This document shows, piece after piece, positions 8,489 to 16,847 of a DNA stretch of 64,000 nucleotides (position 1 is its first letter; each line of letters begins with the position of its first letter). The DNA lies in NCBI RefSeq assembly GCF_040361335.1, contig NZ_APNM01000004.1, positions 174,445-238,444 on the forward strand, given 5' to 3'. A program made the translations under genes and the position numbers. Origin of the DNA: APNM01 sp040361335 (GTDB taxonomy: Bacteria > Pseudomonadota > Gammaproteobacteria > Nevskiales > Salinisphaeraceae). Under the pieces are notes generated by a model. That model made no database searches and was not told the DNA's origin. It saw only the letters and a list, made by a program, of their open reading frames with translations.

Positions 8489-9765
8489 GCCGGGTCGCGA
8501 TCCGCCTTGCGGGCCTGGTGGCGGGGCTGGTGGCGACCGCCTCGGCACAGGCACAACCGCTGGCCGTCCTGCTGGAGGACGCCCTGGCGCATCCGGCGGT
8601 GGCCGCGCGCGAGCGGCGCGTCGAGGCCGCCGAGGCCACGCTGGGCGCGGAAACCGCGCGCTATCTCGGCGGCGGCGAGGCGTTCGCCAGCGCCACGCGC
8701 TTCGAGGACCGACGCATCGTGGGCCCGTTCGTGCCCTACGACTTCGCCGCCCTGCCCGCGGATCGCGAATTCGCCCGCTACGGCGTGCGTTACCGCCTGC
8801 CGGTGGATGTCTTCGGGGTGATCGCGGCGTCCCGCGAGCGCGCGCGGGGCGATCTCGAGGCCGCGCGTCTGCTGCGGCGCCAGGAGACCCTGCTAACCCT
8901 GCATCGCGTGGCCACCGCCTACGCCGACCTGCAGGCCCTGCGCCGACAGGCGCGGGCGCTGAGCACGCGCGCGGCGGCGCTGGAACGCATGGAGCGGCGG
9001 GTGATGGCCCAGATCGAGCTGGGCCAGGCCGCCAAGCTCGACGCCCGCGTCGTCGCCAGCGAGTTGGCCGCCCACCGCGCGGAAGCCGCCCGCCTGGAGG
9101 GCGCCGTGGCCGAGGCACGGGCGCGGCTGGCCGAGGCCGCCGGCCGCGATGCCGAGGTCACCGCCGACGAGATCATGGTGCCCGCCTGGGATCCGGCCGC
9201 CGCCGGCGACACCCTACCCGTGCGCATGGCCGAAAGCCGGGCGCGCGCGGCGCGCGCGGACGCCCGCGCGGCCCGCCGCGCCCTGCTGCCGCGCCTGGAC
9301 GTGACCGCCGAGGCATCGCAGTACGAGGGCGGCGGCGAATCGCCGGACGACTGGGCGCTGGGTATCCAGGCCAGCATCCCCCTGGACTGGTCGGCACGAA
9401 GGCGCAGCGCCGCCGGCACGCGCGCCGGCGAGGCCGCGGCCGCCGACGCGCGCGCCGCCGAGCGGGAAGCCGCCCATCGCATCCGCGTCCTGGAGAGCGC
9501 CTACCACGCCGCCGTCGCCGACGCCGCCGCGCTGGGCGAGGAAGTGGCCCAGCGCCGCGAGGTACTGGATCTGGCCGAGGAAAAGCACCGCCTCGGGGCG
9601 ATGGCGTTGGAGGAACTGCTGCGCCACCAGCGCGACTGGCTGGCGGCGGCATACCAGGTCGCCCGCGCGCGGGCCGCGGCCCAGGCGGCCTGGTCGGGAC
9701 TGCAGGTGCTCCTGGGCACGGCCCCCGAGCGCTATATCCGCGCCGCCGCCGGCGACGGCGGCTGA
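8485..9765 (+). CDS. TolC-family outer membrane efflux protein
   Basis: The 426-residue protein completes the tripartite pump. A signal peptide ends near AQAQ (residue 23). The rest is dominated by two long coiled-coil repeats, very rich in Ala, Arg and Glu, in the internally duplicated arrangement of outer-membrane efflux proteins. The start overlaps the pump stop as ATGA. No lipobox is visible. It is somewhat shorter than E. coli TolC, as is usual for pump-specific channels. Its high Ala/Arg content makes the opposite strand open over long stretches, but no gene is indicated there. Confidence 0.88.
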   Translation: MSRVAIRLAGLVAGLVATASAQAQPLAVLLEDALAHPAVAARERRVEAAEATLGAETARYLGGGEAFASATRFEDRRIVGPFVPYDFAALPADREFARYGVRYRLPVDVFGVIAASRERARGDLEAARLLRRQETLLTLHRVATAYADLQALRRQARALSTRAAALERMERRVMAQIELGQAAKLDARVVASELAAHRAEAARLEGAVAEARARLAEAAGRDAEVTADEIMVPAWDPAAAGDTLPVRMAESRARAARADARAARRALLPRLDVTAEASQYEGGGESPDDWALGIQASIPLDWSARRRSAAGTRAGEAAAADARAAEREAAHRIRVLESAYHAAVADAAALGEEVAQRREVLDLAEEKHRLGAMALEELLRHQRDWLAAAYQVARARAAAQAAWSGLQVLLGTAPERYIRAAAGDGG

Positions 9766-9862
9766 GGGAAAGACCCGGACGGCACGCCACGCCCCGTAAC
9801 GGCGGACGCATGTAAGATCGCGGTTCGCGCCGATCCGATCACCGTCCCGCGAGGAAAGTCCC

Positions 9863-11089
9863 ATGACCGAGGTCGCCAACCTGCATGCCCTCATGGTCCT
9901 GCTGGTCGGCCTGACCATCGTCCTGGCGCCGCTGATCAAGGCGCTGTTCCGCCGGGTCGGGGTGCCGGCCCTGGTCGGGTTCCTGTTGCTCGGTTTCCTG
10001 TTGCGGCTGGCGGACACCCGCTGGCACCTGTTGCGCGACGACGTGCAACCCGCCTTCGACCTGCTCGCCAACCTCGGCCTGGTGGCGCTGCTGTTCCACG
10101 TCGGCCTGCGTAGCGACCTGCGCGGCCTGATCGAGAAGCTGCCCACCGCCAGCCTGGTCTGGATCGGGGATGTCATCGCCTCCGCCGCGCTCGGTTTCGC
10201 CGCCGCCCACGCCCTGCTCGGCCTGGACCTGATCGCCGCCCTGGTGATCGCGGCGGCCATGACCGCCACCAGCGTGGGCGTCTCCGTCAGCGTGTGGGAG
10301 GATGCCGGCTTGCTGGGATCGGAACGCGGCAAGCTGCTGATCGACGTCGCCGAATTGGACGACATCTCCGGCGTCGCCCTGATGGCCTTGCTGTTCGCGG
10401 TGATGCCGGTGCTGGCCGGCGGGGGCGGCGATCTCGCCGGTCCCCTGGCCTCGGCGGCCGGCGCCTTCGCGCTCAAGCTGATCGGATTTCTGGCGTTCTG
10501 CTATCTGTTCACGCGCTACCTGGAGCCCCGGATCACCGCCTGGGCGCGCCGCCTGGAGCCCGCCCCCGGGCGCATGCTCACGGTCGCGGGCCTGGGCTTC
10601 TGCATCGCGGCGCTCGCCGGCTGGCTGGGATTCTCGCTGGCGGTGGGGGCCCTGTTCGCCGGCCTGCTGTTCAGCCGCGACCCGGAAGCGGTCCGCAGCG
10701 AGGCCGGCTTCGACAAGCTCTACGAATTCTTCACGCCCTTCTTCTTCATCGGCATCGGGATGGCCATCGAACCCGGCGCCCTGACCGCCGGCCTGGGCCT
10801 GGGCGCAGTGTTGTTCGTGGCCGCGGCGGCCGGCAAGCTGCTCGGCGCGGGCGGCGTCGCCGCACTGCTCGACGGCCGTGGCGCCGGCCCGGCGCTGGGG
10901 GTGAGCATGATCCCCCGGGCCGAGATCGCCATGGTGATCGTGCATCAGGCACAGCTTCTGGGCCCCGCGATCGTGCCGGACGCGGTCTACGCCGGCATGG
11001 TGGTGGTCAGCGCCTTGACCTGCACCGCCGCGCCGCTCGTGCTGCGCCCGATCCTGGAACGGGAGCGGACTCAGAGCCCGAAGGGATAG
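9863..11089 (+). CDS. Cation:proton antiporter (CPA2/KefB-like membrane domain)
   Basis: A 408-residue integral membrane protein with about 12 helices, matching the Na+/H+ exchanger domain of the CPA2 family. Family-like segments are LGLVALLFHVGLRSDL, AELDDISGVALMALLF and FFIGIGMAI. It lacks the cytoplasmic TrkA-N/RCK regulatory domain of KefB/KefC, so it is the bare transport domain. GAGGAAAG precedes the ATG at 9863. Its 3' end overlaps by 19 bases the convergent esterase gene. It may set internal pH or K+ during anaerobic stress, but nothing in the sequence shows that. Confidence 0.85.
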   Translation: MTEVANLHALMVLLVGLTIVLAPLIKALFRRVGVPALVGFLLLGFLLRLADTRWHLLRDDVQPAFDLLANLGLVALLFHVGLRSDLRGLIEKLPTASLVWIGDVIASAALGFAAAHALLGLDLIAALVIAAAMTATSVGVSVSVWEDAGLLGSERGKLLIDVAELDDISGVALMALLFAVMPVLAGGGGDLAGPLASAAGAFALKLIGFLAFCYLFTRYLEPRITAWARRLEPAPGRMLTVAGLGFCIAALAGWLGFSLAVGALFAGLLFSRDPEAVRSEAGFDKLYEFFTPFFFIGIGMAIEPGALTAGLGLGAVLFVAAAAGKLLGAGGVAALLDGRGAGPALGVSMIPRAEIAMVIVHQAQLLGPAIVPDAVYAGMVVVSALTCTAAPLVLRPILERERTQSPKG

Positions 11090-12414
11090 GTCTCCGGCGC
11101 GTCGCGCTCGTCCCGGCCCGACCAGCGGGGCGCCTCGTACAGCGGCTCCACGGCCTCGGTCTCGTCGAGGTGGAACACCGCGTCGAACTGCGCCGTCAGG
11201 CAGGTATCGAAATAGTGGCTGGCGCGCTCGGTCCGCGGCCGGTAGATCACGCCGATCGCCCGCTCCAGCCGCGCCTCGCGCAGATGCTCGCCGGCCTCGC
11301 CGGTGAGCGGCAGGAAGAAACGGTCCAGCCGGGTCCGCTCGAACAGGTGCTCGACACTGCCCTCCAGCGCGGGCCGCACGCGCATGCGCTCCACCTCGCC
11401 GTCCCAATCGTGGGCGGCGGAGACGAAGCCGGTATAGGTGGTGAAGCCCACCAAGAGGGCCGCGTCCGACCCGGCCCGCTCGCGCACGAGTTGCCCCAGG
11501 TTCCATTCGCCGGCCCGGCCCATGCCCGTGGCACGGGCGTCGCCGAGATGCGAATTGTGGGCCCAGACCACGATCCGGCCGCGGCCGCCGCGCTTGCGCA
11601 GGTATTCACGCAGGGCGAACAGGGTCTCGGCCATGTGTGCGTCGCGCAGGTTCCAGGTATTCACCGTGGTTCCGAACATGGCGCGGTAATACTGCTCGGC
11701 ATTGTGCACGACCGCCGCGTTGCGCTCGGCGCAGAACGCCTCGTCCGCGGCCTCCGGCCGCGCCGGTTCCGATAGCGACGAATCGGGACGCCGCCGCAGC
11801 TCGGCGAGCTGGCGCGTCACCGCCTCGCGGCAGTCCGGACGCAGATGGAACGCCGCCTCGTAGCCGTAGCGCTGGGGATCCCGGACATGATCCAGACAGG
11901 CATAGCGGCGGCGCGCCTCCGCCGTCTGTGCCGGATCCCGCTCTTCCAGATAGGCGATCACGGCGTCGGCGGACCGGTACAGGCTGTACAGATCGAGACC
12001 GTAGAAACCGGTCCGCTGCCCGGCCGCCAGGGCGGCGTTGCGATCCCGCAGCCAGACGATGAAATCGTAGACCTCGCGGTTGCGCCACATCCAGCGCGGG
12101 AAACGCTCGAACGAATCGAATGCCGCCAGGGTGCCGGCGGCGTCGCCGCCGCGGACGTGCCGGTTCAGGCGGTAGGCATCCGGCCAATCGGCCTCCACCG
12201 CCACCGCTTCGAACCCGGCCTCGGCGATCAGGCGGCGCGTGATCTCGGCGCGCATGCGGTAGAACTCGCGAGTGCCGTGACTCGCCTCGCCCAGCAGGAT
12301 CAAGTCGCGTCCCTCGGCCATCGCCAGCAGGGCATCGTAGTCCGCCGGGCCGCCGGACAGCCGCAGCGCGGCATCGCGTACCGCGGTGAACGGCGTGACC
12401 ACCCGGGCGGTCAC
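11071..12414 (-). CDS. Erythromycin-esterase-family protein
   Basis: The 447-residue protein belongs to the erythromycin esterase (EreA/EreB-like) superfamily. The signature LGEASHGTREFYRMRAE holds the Glu and His that form the active site in Ere enzymes, followed by AVEADWPDAYRLN. Most family members in environmental bacteria are not antibiotic-resistance genes and their substrate is unknown. It overlaps by four bases the phosphoribosyltransferase gene upstream, forming a two-gene unit, a pairing I recall from other genomes, sometimes as a fusion. The unit is divergent from hsp20 across FNR box 2. Confidence 0.85.
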   Translation of the reverse strand: MTARVVTPFTAVRDAALRLSGGPADYDALLAMAEGRDLILLGEASHGTREFYRMRAEITRRLIAEAGFEAVAVEADWPDAYRLNRHVRGGDAAGTLAAFDSFERFPRWMWRNREVYDFIVWLRDRNAALAAGQRTGFYGLDLYSLYRSADAVIAYLEERDPAQTAEARRRYACLDHVRDPQRYGYEAAFHLRPDCREAVTRQLAELRRRPDSSLSEPARPEAADEAFCAERNAAVVHNAEQYYRAMFGTTVNTWNLRDAHMAETLFALREYLRKRGGRGRIVVWAHNSHLGDARATGMGRAGEWNLGQLVRERAGSDAALLVGFTTYTGFVSAAHDWDGEVERMRVRPALEGSVEHLFERTRLDRFFLPLTGEAGEHLREARLERAIGVIYRPRTERASHYFDTCLTAQFDAVFHLDETEAVEPLYEAPRWSGRDERDAPETYPFGL

Positions 12415-13064
12415 GAAGCCTCCCCGTCACGTGCCGCCGCCAGCAGCGACTGCACCTCGGCGTCGCCGGTCTGACCGAAATGGCGGTAATGCGCGCCCAC
12501 GGCCCGGAAGTCGGCCGGCCGGGACACGCACACGACCTCGTCGGCCAGATCACGGAACTGGTCCTCGATACCCCGCGGCGCGACCGGCACGGCGACCACC
12601 AGGCGTGCCGGACCGAGGGATCGCACCGCGCTCAAGGCGGCGCGCATGCTGGCGCCGGTGGCCAGGCCGTCGTCGACCACCAGCACCGTGCGCCCCGCCA
12701 CGCGCGGCGGTGGCCGGTCGCCCCGGTAGGCCCGCTCGCGCCGCGCCAGCTCCGCGCGCTCGGTCTCGACGACCGCGTCCACCTGCGCCCGGTCGACGCC
12801 CAGCGCCCGGATGAGCTTGTGGTCCAGCACCTCGACACCGCCGCTGGCGATCGCGCCCATGGCGAACTCCGGCTGACCCGGCACACCGATCTTGCGTACC
12901 ACCAGCACATCCAGCTCCGCCCCGAGCGCCCGGGCCACCTGATAGGCGACCGGCACGCCGCCGCGCGGCAGACCGAGCACCAGCGTGTCCGCGCCGCCGA
13001 ACGCGGCGAGCCGCGCGGCCAGGCGCCGCCCGGCGTCGACGCGGTCCTCGAATACGCTTTCCAT
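12411..13064 (-). CDS. Phosphoribosyltransferase-family protein
   Basis: The 217-residue protein has a type-I PRTase fold. The PRPP-binding signature is VLVVDDGLATGASM (two acidic residues then a GxxTGA-like loop), and an N-terminal segment VLGLPRGGVPVAYQVA is typical of this subgroup. The ATG at 13064 is chosen because GGGAGG lies about ten bases upstream; in-frame ATGs at 13073 and 13094 are poorer, the latter leaving almost no leader if FNR box 2 also fires leftward. Four-base overlap with the esterase gene indicates co-translation. Substrate base is unknown. Confidence 0.85.
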   Translation of the reverse strand: MESVFEDRVDAGRRLAARLAAFGGADTLVLGLPRGGVPVAYQVARALGAELDVLVVRKIGVPGQPEFAMGAIASGGVEVLDHKLIRALGVDRAQVDAVVETERAELARRERAYRGDRPPPRVAGRTVLVVDDGLATGASMRAALSAVRSLGPARLVVAVPVAPRGIEDQFRDLADEVVCVSRPADFRAVGAHYRHFGQTGDAEVQSLLAAARDGEAS

Positions 13065-13130
13065 GGCCGACATGCCTCCCAATGGACAAGCCATCGCCGT
13101 CCATCGTTTCGCAGGCCGGCCGACGGCGTC

Positions 13131-13144
13131 TTGATCCAGGTCAA
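13131..13144. promoter_or_regulatory. FNR box 2
   Basis: TTGATCCAGGTCAA matches the FNR consensus at 9 of 10 defined bases. It lies 80 bp before the hsp20 start and 66 bp before the divergent phosphoribosyltransferase start. Weak -10-like hexamers occur at the expected distance on both sides, so it could serve either or both genes. Confidence 0.78.
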
Positions 13145-13224
13145 TACGCCGCCGTCATTCGTACCGAAAACTGGCGCCATCCGGCATCGGCCGGTCTTGT
13201 TCGGCACCGATCAAGGAGACAACC

Positions 13225-13644
13225 ATGGATTTGATGACCTGGAACCCGCTGCGCGAGATGGACAGCCTGTTCGGGCGCACCGGTCGCGGCGCGATGCGCT
13301 TCCCCGGCGAGGAGGAGTGGAGCCCGGCGGTGGATATCCGCGAGACCGACAAGGCCTATTTGATCACCGCCGAGCTACCCGGCGTGGAAAAGCAGGATAT
13401 TGCGGTCACCACCGAGAACGGCGTGCTGACCCTGGCGGGCGAGCGCCGTCAGGAGAGCGAGGAGAAGGACGCCCGCCACCACCGCCGCGAGCGTTACTAC
13501 GGGCGCTTCTCCCGCAGCTTCAGCCTGCCCGAGAACGCGGACGCCGACCGCATCGAGGCCAAGAGCAAGGACGGCGTGGTGGAGATTCGCGTCCCCAAGC
13601 GGGAACCCGCTCCCGAGAAACAGACCCGCATCGAGGTCAAGTGA
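13225..13644 (+). CDS. Small heat shock protein (Hsp20/alpha-crystallin)
   Basis: The 139-residue chaperone binds unfolding proteins without ATP. After a short N-terminal arm (WNPLREMDSLF) comes an alpha-crystallin domain (about 35-130) with the ITAELPGVEKQDI and ENGVLTLAGERR signatures. The C-terminal tail ends in IEV, an IxI-type assembly motif. AAGGAG stands about eight bases before the ATG. FNR box 2 lies upstream. Hsp20 induction under oxygen limitation is known from DosR and other regulons. A second family member lies at 51483-51881 next to lon. Confidence 0.93.
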   Translation: MDLMTWNPLREMDSLFGRTGRGAMRFPGEEEWSPAVDIRETDKAYLITAELPGVEKQDIAVTTENGVLTLAGERRQESEEKDARHHRRERYYGRFSRSFSLPENADADRIEAKSKDGVVEIRVPKREPAPEKQTRIEVK

Positions 13645-13683
13645 CCCGGCCGCCGGCGCCGGCCACCGTCGGTGCCGGCGATA

Positions 13684-14463
13684 TCACACCGGACCCGTTT
13701 TCGGCACGGGCTTGACCACCAGCACGTCGCAGGGCGGATCCCGCAGGAGATCCTCGGCCACGCTGCCCAGCAGGGCATAGGCAATGCCGGCGCGGCCGTG
13801 GCTGCCGATCACCAACAGGTCGGCCTCCCGGTCGCGGACTTCCTGACGCAGGACGCTGCGGCTGTCGCCCTCGCGGATGACATGTCCGACGCCCGGAAAC
13901 GTTTCCGCCAGGGGATCGCAGTCAGCAGCGCCCGGCCGACCGGCGTGCACCAGCGTGACTTCGGCCGTGGGCAGCAGACCGGAGACGACGGCCAGGGCGC
14001 GGCGGGAGGCGGTCGAGAAATCCATACCGACCAGGACCCGGCGATAGACGTGGGCCGCCGGCGCCTGCGCCAGCAGCACGGCACCGCGGACTCGACGGAT
14101 CACGTGCTCGGCGGTGCCGCCCCGGAACAGGTCGGCGATGCCCTCGTCGGCATGCCGGCCCAGGACCACGAGATCGGCCTCCAGGTCGTCGGCGGCCGCC
14201 GCGATCACCTCGTGGGCCTCGCCCGCGCCCAGCCGCACCGCTGCCTCGGAAGCGATCGAATCCGGCAGGTCGGCGAGTTGCTCGCGGATCAGGCTCTCGG
14301 CCCCGGCCTTGGCGGACTCTCGCTCGACCGCGTGCACCACCGCGAGCGCCGCGCCGCAGCCCCGTGCCAACGCGGCCGCCCGGGCGAGCGCCCGGTCACC
14401 GTGCGCGGAAAGGTCGGTGGCGACCAGCACGCGGTCGATACGCTTGTCCGGGGTCGGGTCCAT
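13684..14463 (-). CDS. Tandem universal stress protein (UspA family)
   Basis: The 259-residue protein has two Usp domains. The first opens with VLVATDLSAHGDRAL and has GRHADEGIADLFRGGTAE; the second opens VLVGMDFSTASRRAL and has GSHGRAGIAYALLGSVAE before DVLVVKP. Both loops resemble the G-x2-G-x9-G(S/T) nucleotide-binding pattern. The ATG at 14463 is preferred; an in-frame TTG at 14517 has no ribosome site. It is convergent with hsp20 and divergent from the Met-rich gene, sharing an intergenic space with FNR box 3. A degenerate second FNR-like site (14526-14539, 7 of 10) is nearer to this gene. Confidence 0.87.
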   Translation of the reverse strand: MDPTPDKRIDRVLVATDLSAHGDRALARAAALARGCGAALAVVHAVERESAKAGAESLIREQLADLPDSIASEAAVRLGAGEAHEVIAAAADDLEADLVVLGRHADEGIADLFRGGTAEHVIRRVRGAVLLAQAPAAHVYRRVLVGMDFSTASRRALAVVSGLLPTAEVTLVHAGRPGAADCDPLAETFPGVGHVIREGDSRSVLRQEVRDREADLLVIGSHGRAGIAYALLGSVAEDLLRDPPCDVLVVKPVPKTGPV

Positions 14464-14591
14464 GATCTGCCTGCTGCGGTCGTCTGATGCCTCGTCGCGG
14501 GGTACAGGATAATCCAATTCGCGGCTTGACCCGGATCGGGACGGCAGCCGCGCACCCCCACCCCCGAGGCCGCCGCCCGGCGCCGTCCGGA

Positions 14592-14605
14592 TTGATCTGG
14601 ATCAG
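14592..14605. promoter_or_regulatory. FNR box 3
   Basis: TTGATCTGGATCAG matches FNR consensus at 9 of 10 defined bases and has the spacer CTGG, the reverse complement of the CCAG seen in boxes 1, 2 and 5. It lies 65 bp before the Met-rich gene; TGCGAT at 14628-14633 is a weak -10 candidate at class II distance. The divergent usp gene starts 128 bp away. Confidence 0.78.
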
Positions 14606-14670
14606 GATCGCATGCCGGATTTCATGCTGCGATAGGGATACCTTCGACCACGATGACAATGGAGGCATTC

Positions 14671-15126
14671 ATGAAAACGGAATGTAAGACCCGGAACCGT
14701 TTCTCTCTTTGGCTCGGTATCCCGTTGCTCGCGGGCATCATGGCGATCTCGCCCCTGGCACTCGCCCAGCAGGGCGGCGGCAAGGGCGCCGGCATGCAAT
14801 CGGGTCAGGGCATGATGGGCGGCAAGGGCCAGGGCATGCAGTCCGGCGACCAGGCCCGCGACCGCATGCAGGACATGGACCGGCTGCGCGACCGGATTCA
14901 CCAGACCGACGATCCGGCCGAACGCCGCCGCCTGATGAACGAGTACCACAACCGCATCCAGCAGGGCATGCGCAATCTCGACAACCGGTCCGGCCCCGGT
15001 CCCAACGCCACCCAGCAGGAGCGCATGCAACACATGGAAAACCGCATGAACGAGATGCACAACATGATGCGTCACATGTGGGAATACCAGGACCAGCGCG
15101 GCGCCGGCGGCAACAGCGGCAACTGA
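14671..15126 (+). CDS. Methionine-rich secreted protein of unknown function
   Basis: The 151-residue protein has a signal peptide ending near LALAQ (residue 33). The mature part contains 15 methionines, many as GM, MQxM or NMM clusters, and many Gln and His, a composition seen in periplasmic Cu(I)-binding proteins. Residues 73-98 form a charged helix with R-x-R, E84-R-x-R-L and ExHxRxQQ that aligns without gaps to residues 50-75 of the small protein at 21898-22221 (11 of 26 identical by eye). GGAGG six bases before the ATG at 14671 fixes the start. It follows FNR box 3 and is closed by a terminator. Metal binding is inference; I do not recognise the family. Confidence 0.7.
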   Translation: MKTECKTRNRFSLWLGIPLLAGIMAISPLALAQQGGGKGAGMQSGQGMMGGKGQGMQSGDQARDRMQDMDRLRDRIHQTDDPAERRRLMNEYHNRIQQGMRNLDNRSGPGPNATQQERMQHMENRMNEMHNMMRHMWEYQDQRGAGGNSGN

Positions 15127-15150
15127 CGATCGTCGCCGGTCTTGCTCTCC

Positions 15151-15178
15151 GCCCCGGGCCGTACGCCCGGGGCTTTCT
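15151..15178 (+). terminator. Rho-independent terminator
   Basis: A nine-base perfect stem (15151-15159 with 15165-15173, GCCCCGGGC against its complement) with a five-base loop is followed by TTTCTC. It sits 25 bases after the Met-rich gene and ends that transcription unit. Confidence 0.7.
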
Positions 15179-15283
15179 CATGGCGATCATCCGCCGGACA
15201 CGTCCGTTGTTCCAGCCGACTCGACAGCCACCCCCGTAACCGCGGAGAAATCCGTCCCGGACTTGATCCCGGTGTAATCCGGA

Positions 15284-15297
15284 TTGACCCAAATCAA
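15284..15297. promoter_or_regulatory. FNR box 4
   Basis: TTGACCCAAATCAA matches FNR consensus at 9 of 10 defined bases. Its centre is 15290.5, and TACGAT at 15320-15325 gives a predicted start at 15332, exactly 41.5 bp downstream, the class II distance. It serves the host-attachment-family gene and probably the CBS gene behind it. Confidence 0.82.
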
Positions 15298-15402
15298 CCG
15301 ATAACGGCGATTCTCGAACTACGATCATCCCTGGCACCCCAAAGCGGCCGTGGCTATCACAACCGTCTCGGCTGGCCCGGAATACAACGAGAGAGAATTG
15401 TG

Positions 15403-15840
15403 ATGGGAAACATCTGGATATTGGCGGCGGGCGGCGGCAAGGCACGGCTGTTCGAGGCCGACGGCCGCAACGCGCCGCTGCATGAAATTCGGACCCTGAC
15501 CGATACCGCGGTGCGCCAGCGCAGCGGCGACATCCAGGCCGACGCCCCCGGGCGCAGTTTCGACCGCCGCGGACCCGGCCGTCACGCCATGGTCCCGCGC
15601 CAAGACCCCACACGCGAACGGGCACGGCATTTCGCGGCCGAGATTGCGGACGTTCTCGACGAAGGCCGCCGTGAGGGACGTTACACGCGTCTGTACCTAC
15701 TCGCCGAGCCGCGCCTGCTGGGGCAATTGCGGGACGCCCTCGACACCACCACGCGGACATTGGTGGCGGGCGAGGTGGACAAGGACCTGAGCGCCCGTTC
15801 CGCCGAGACGATCCGGGCCCACCTGCCCGACTTTCTGTAG
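15403..15840 (+). CDS. Host-attachment-family protein
   Basis: The 145-residue soluble protein resembles the family named for an Agrobacterium protein required for attachment to host cells. Typical segments are ILAAGGGKARLFE at the N-terminus, a central basic low-complexity linker with DRRGPGRH, and LYLLAEPRLLGQLRDAL and EVDKDLS in the second half. The fold resembles eRF1-like/archaeal release-factor domains, and a role at the ribosome has been suggested for relatives, so the name should not be taken literally. The ATG at 15403 follows GAGAGA. FNR box 4 lies 105 bp upstream. The CBS gene follows after 62 bases. Confidence 0.75.
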   Translation: MGNIWILAAGGGKARLFEADGRNAPLHEIRTLTDTAVRQRSGDIQADAPGRSFDRRGPGRHAMVPRQDPTRERARHFAAEIADVLDEGRREGRYTRLYLLAEPRLLGQLRDALDTTTRTLVAGEVDKDLSARSAETIRAHLPDFL

Positions 15841-15902
15841 AACGACGGCCGCCGTGCCGCTTGAAACGAGCCGACTGCAACGCCGACGCGGAGACATCGA
15901 TC

Positions 15903-16340
15903 ATGAAAGTGGGTAGTTTCTGCAACCGCGACCCGGTCACCGTCCGTCGCGACACCGAGATCCGCGAGGCCGCCCGATCGATGCGCACGCATCATGTCGG
16001 CGCGCTCGTGGTCGTCGACGGCGGGCGGCCCGTTGGTATCGTCACCGACCGCGATCTGGTGATCGAGGTTCTGGCCGGAGACGTGTCCGACGACAAGCTC
16101 ACGATCGGCGACGTCATGACGCAGGACGTGGGCGTCATCGAAGAGGATGAAGGGTTCTCCGAGGCCCTGGTGAAAATGGCGGAGCTGGGCGCGCGCCGGC
16201 TGCCGGTGGTCGACGCCCGCGGCCACCTCGTCGGCATGGTCTCGCTCGACGACATCCTGGAATGCTACGCCGAGCTCACCGATCGCTTGCGCTCCGTGTT
16301 GGGCCAGGAACTCTGGCGCGAGACCTACCGGCGCAGGTGA
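15903..16340 (+). CDS. CBS-domain pair protein
   Basis: The 145-residue protein consists almost wholly of two CBS motifs. The first runs about 8-58 (HHVGALVVVDGGRPVGIVTDRDL) and the second about 72-122 (ARRLPVVDARGHLVGMVSLDD). Such stand-alone pairs usually bind adenine nucleotides and act as energy sensors. The ATG at 15903 follows CGGAGA. No separate promoter is visible in the 62-base gap, so it is likely read with the preceding gene from FNR box 4. CBS proteins occur with Usp and Hsp20 genes in hypoxia regulons. Confidence 0.88.
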   Translation: MKVGSFCNRDPVTVRRDTEIREAARSMRTHHVGALVVVDGGRPVGIVTDRDLVIEVLAGDVSDDKLTIGDVMTQDVGVIEEDEGFSEALVKMAELGARRLPVVDARGHLVGMVSLDDILECYAELTDRLRSVLGQELWRETYRRR

Positions 16341-16374
16341 CCGCGACGGCGGGCGAAGGCGGCGCGGTCGGGAA

Positions 16375-16388
16375 CTGATCCAGATCAA
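16375..16388. promoter_or_regulatory. FNR box 5
   Basis: CTGATCCAGATCAA matches FNR consensus at 9 of 10 defined bases. It stands 60 bp before the DksA/TraR-like gene; TAACTT at 16411-16416 is a weak -10 candidate at class II distance (predicted start 16423). It would control the dksA-like, triple-barrel and His-rich genes as one operon. Confidence 0.78.
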
Positions 16389-16448
16389 TAGCCCCGCCCC
16401 CGCGCCAGACTAACTTTGGCGCTCCAGACAAACGACGCAAGCCTCGCC

Positions 16449-16847
16449 ATGACCAGTCCCCTCACCCGTCAACAGCTCCGGGAGTTCAAGGCGCTATTGA
16501 ACGATCGTTTCCTCACGCTGCGCGGCGAGATCCAGGATGCGCTGCTGCGCAACGACGACGAACATTACGCGGACATCGCGGGCCAGGTCACCGACATGGA
16601 GGACGCCGCGCTGGCGGACCTGATCGTGGACCTGGATCTCGCCGAAATCGATCGCGACGTCGAGGAGATCCGCGACATCGACGCCGCGCTGATGCGCATC
16701 GCCGAGAGCCGCTACGGCATCTGCATCGATTGCGACGAGGCCATTCCGGTCGAGCGATTGCGAGCCTATCCCACGGCCAAGCGCTGCATCGACTGCCAAC
16801 GGCGTTACGAGCGCACCCACACACCAGGAAACGCGGCGACACTGTGA
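16449..16847 (+). CDS. DksA/TraR-family zinc-finger protein
   Basis: The 132-residue protein has a coiled-coil N-terminal half (about 5-85) followed by a C4 zinc finger: C-x2-C in GICIDCDEAI and C-x2-C in RCIDCQRRYE. This is the layout of DksA/TraR proteins that enter the RNA polymerase secondary channel. It is shorter than E. coli DksA (151) but longer than TraR, so it is a DksA-like paralogue rather than the housekeeping one. The ATG at 16449 is preferred to an upstream TTG at 16416. The stop overlaps the next start (TGATG), coupling it to an outer-membrane protein, an odd partnership. FNR box 5 is upstream. Confidence 0.85.
   Translation: MTSPLTRQQLREFKALLNDRFLTLRGEIQDALLRNDDEHYADIAGQVTDMEDAALADLIVDLDLAEIDRDVEEIRDIDAALMRIAESRYGICIDCDEAIPVERLRAYPTAKRCIDCQRRYERTHTPGNAATL

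Noticed and set aside
4835..9118. Very long open frame on the minus strand opposite the RND pump genes
   Set aside because: It is a codon-bias shadow of the real plus-strand genes: low-complexity Arg/His/Gly/Gln composition, no domains, no ribosome site.
11071..12414. Macrolide resistance gene
   Set aside because: The erythromycin-esterase fold is present, but pairing with a PRTase and a housekeeping-like context argue against acquired resistance; no mobile element is near.
14526..14539. A second FNR site before the minus-strand usp
   Set aside because: TTGACCCGGATCGG matches only 7 of 10 defined bases and has no -10 element at a suitable distance.
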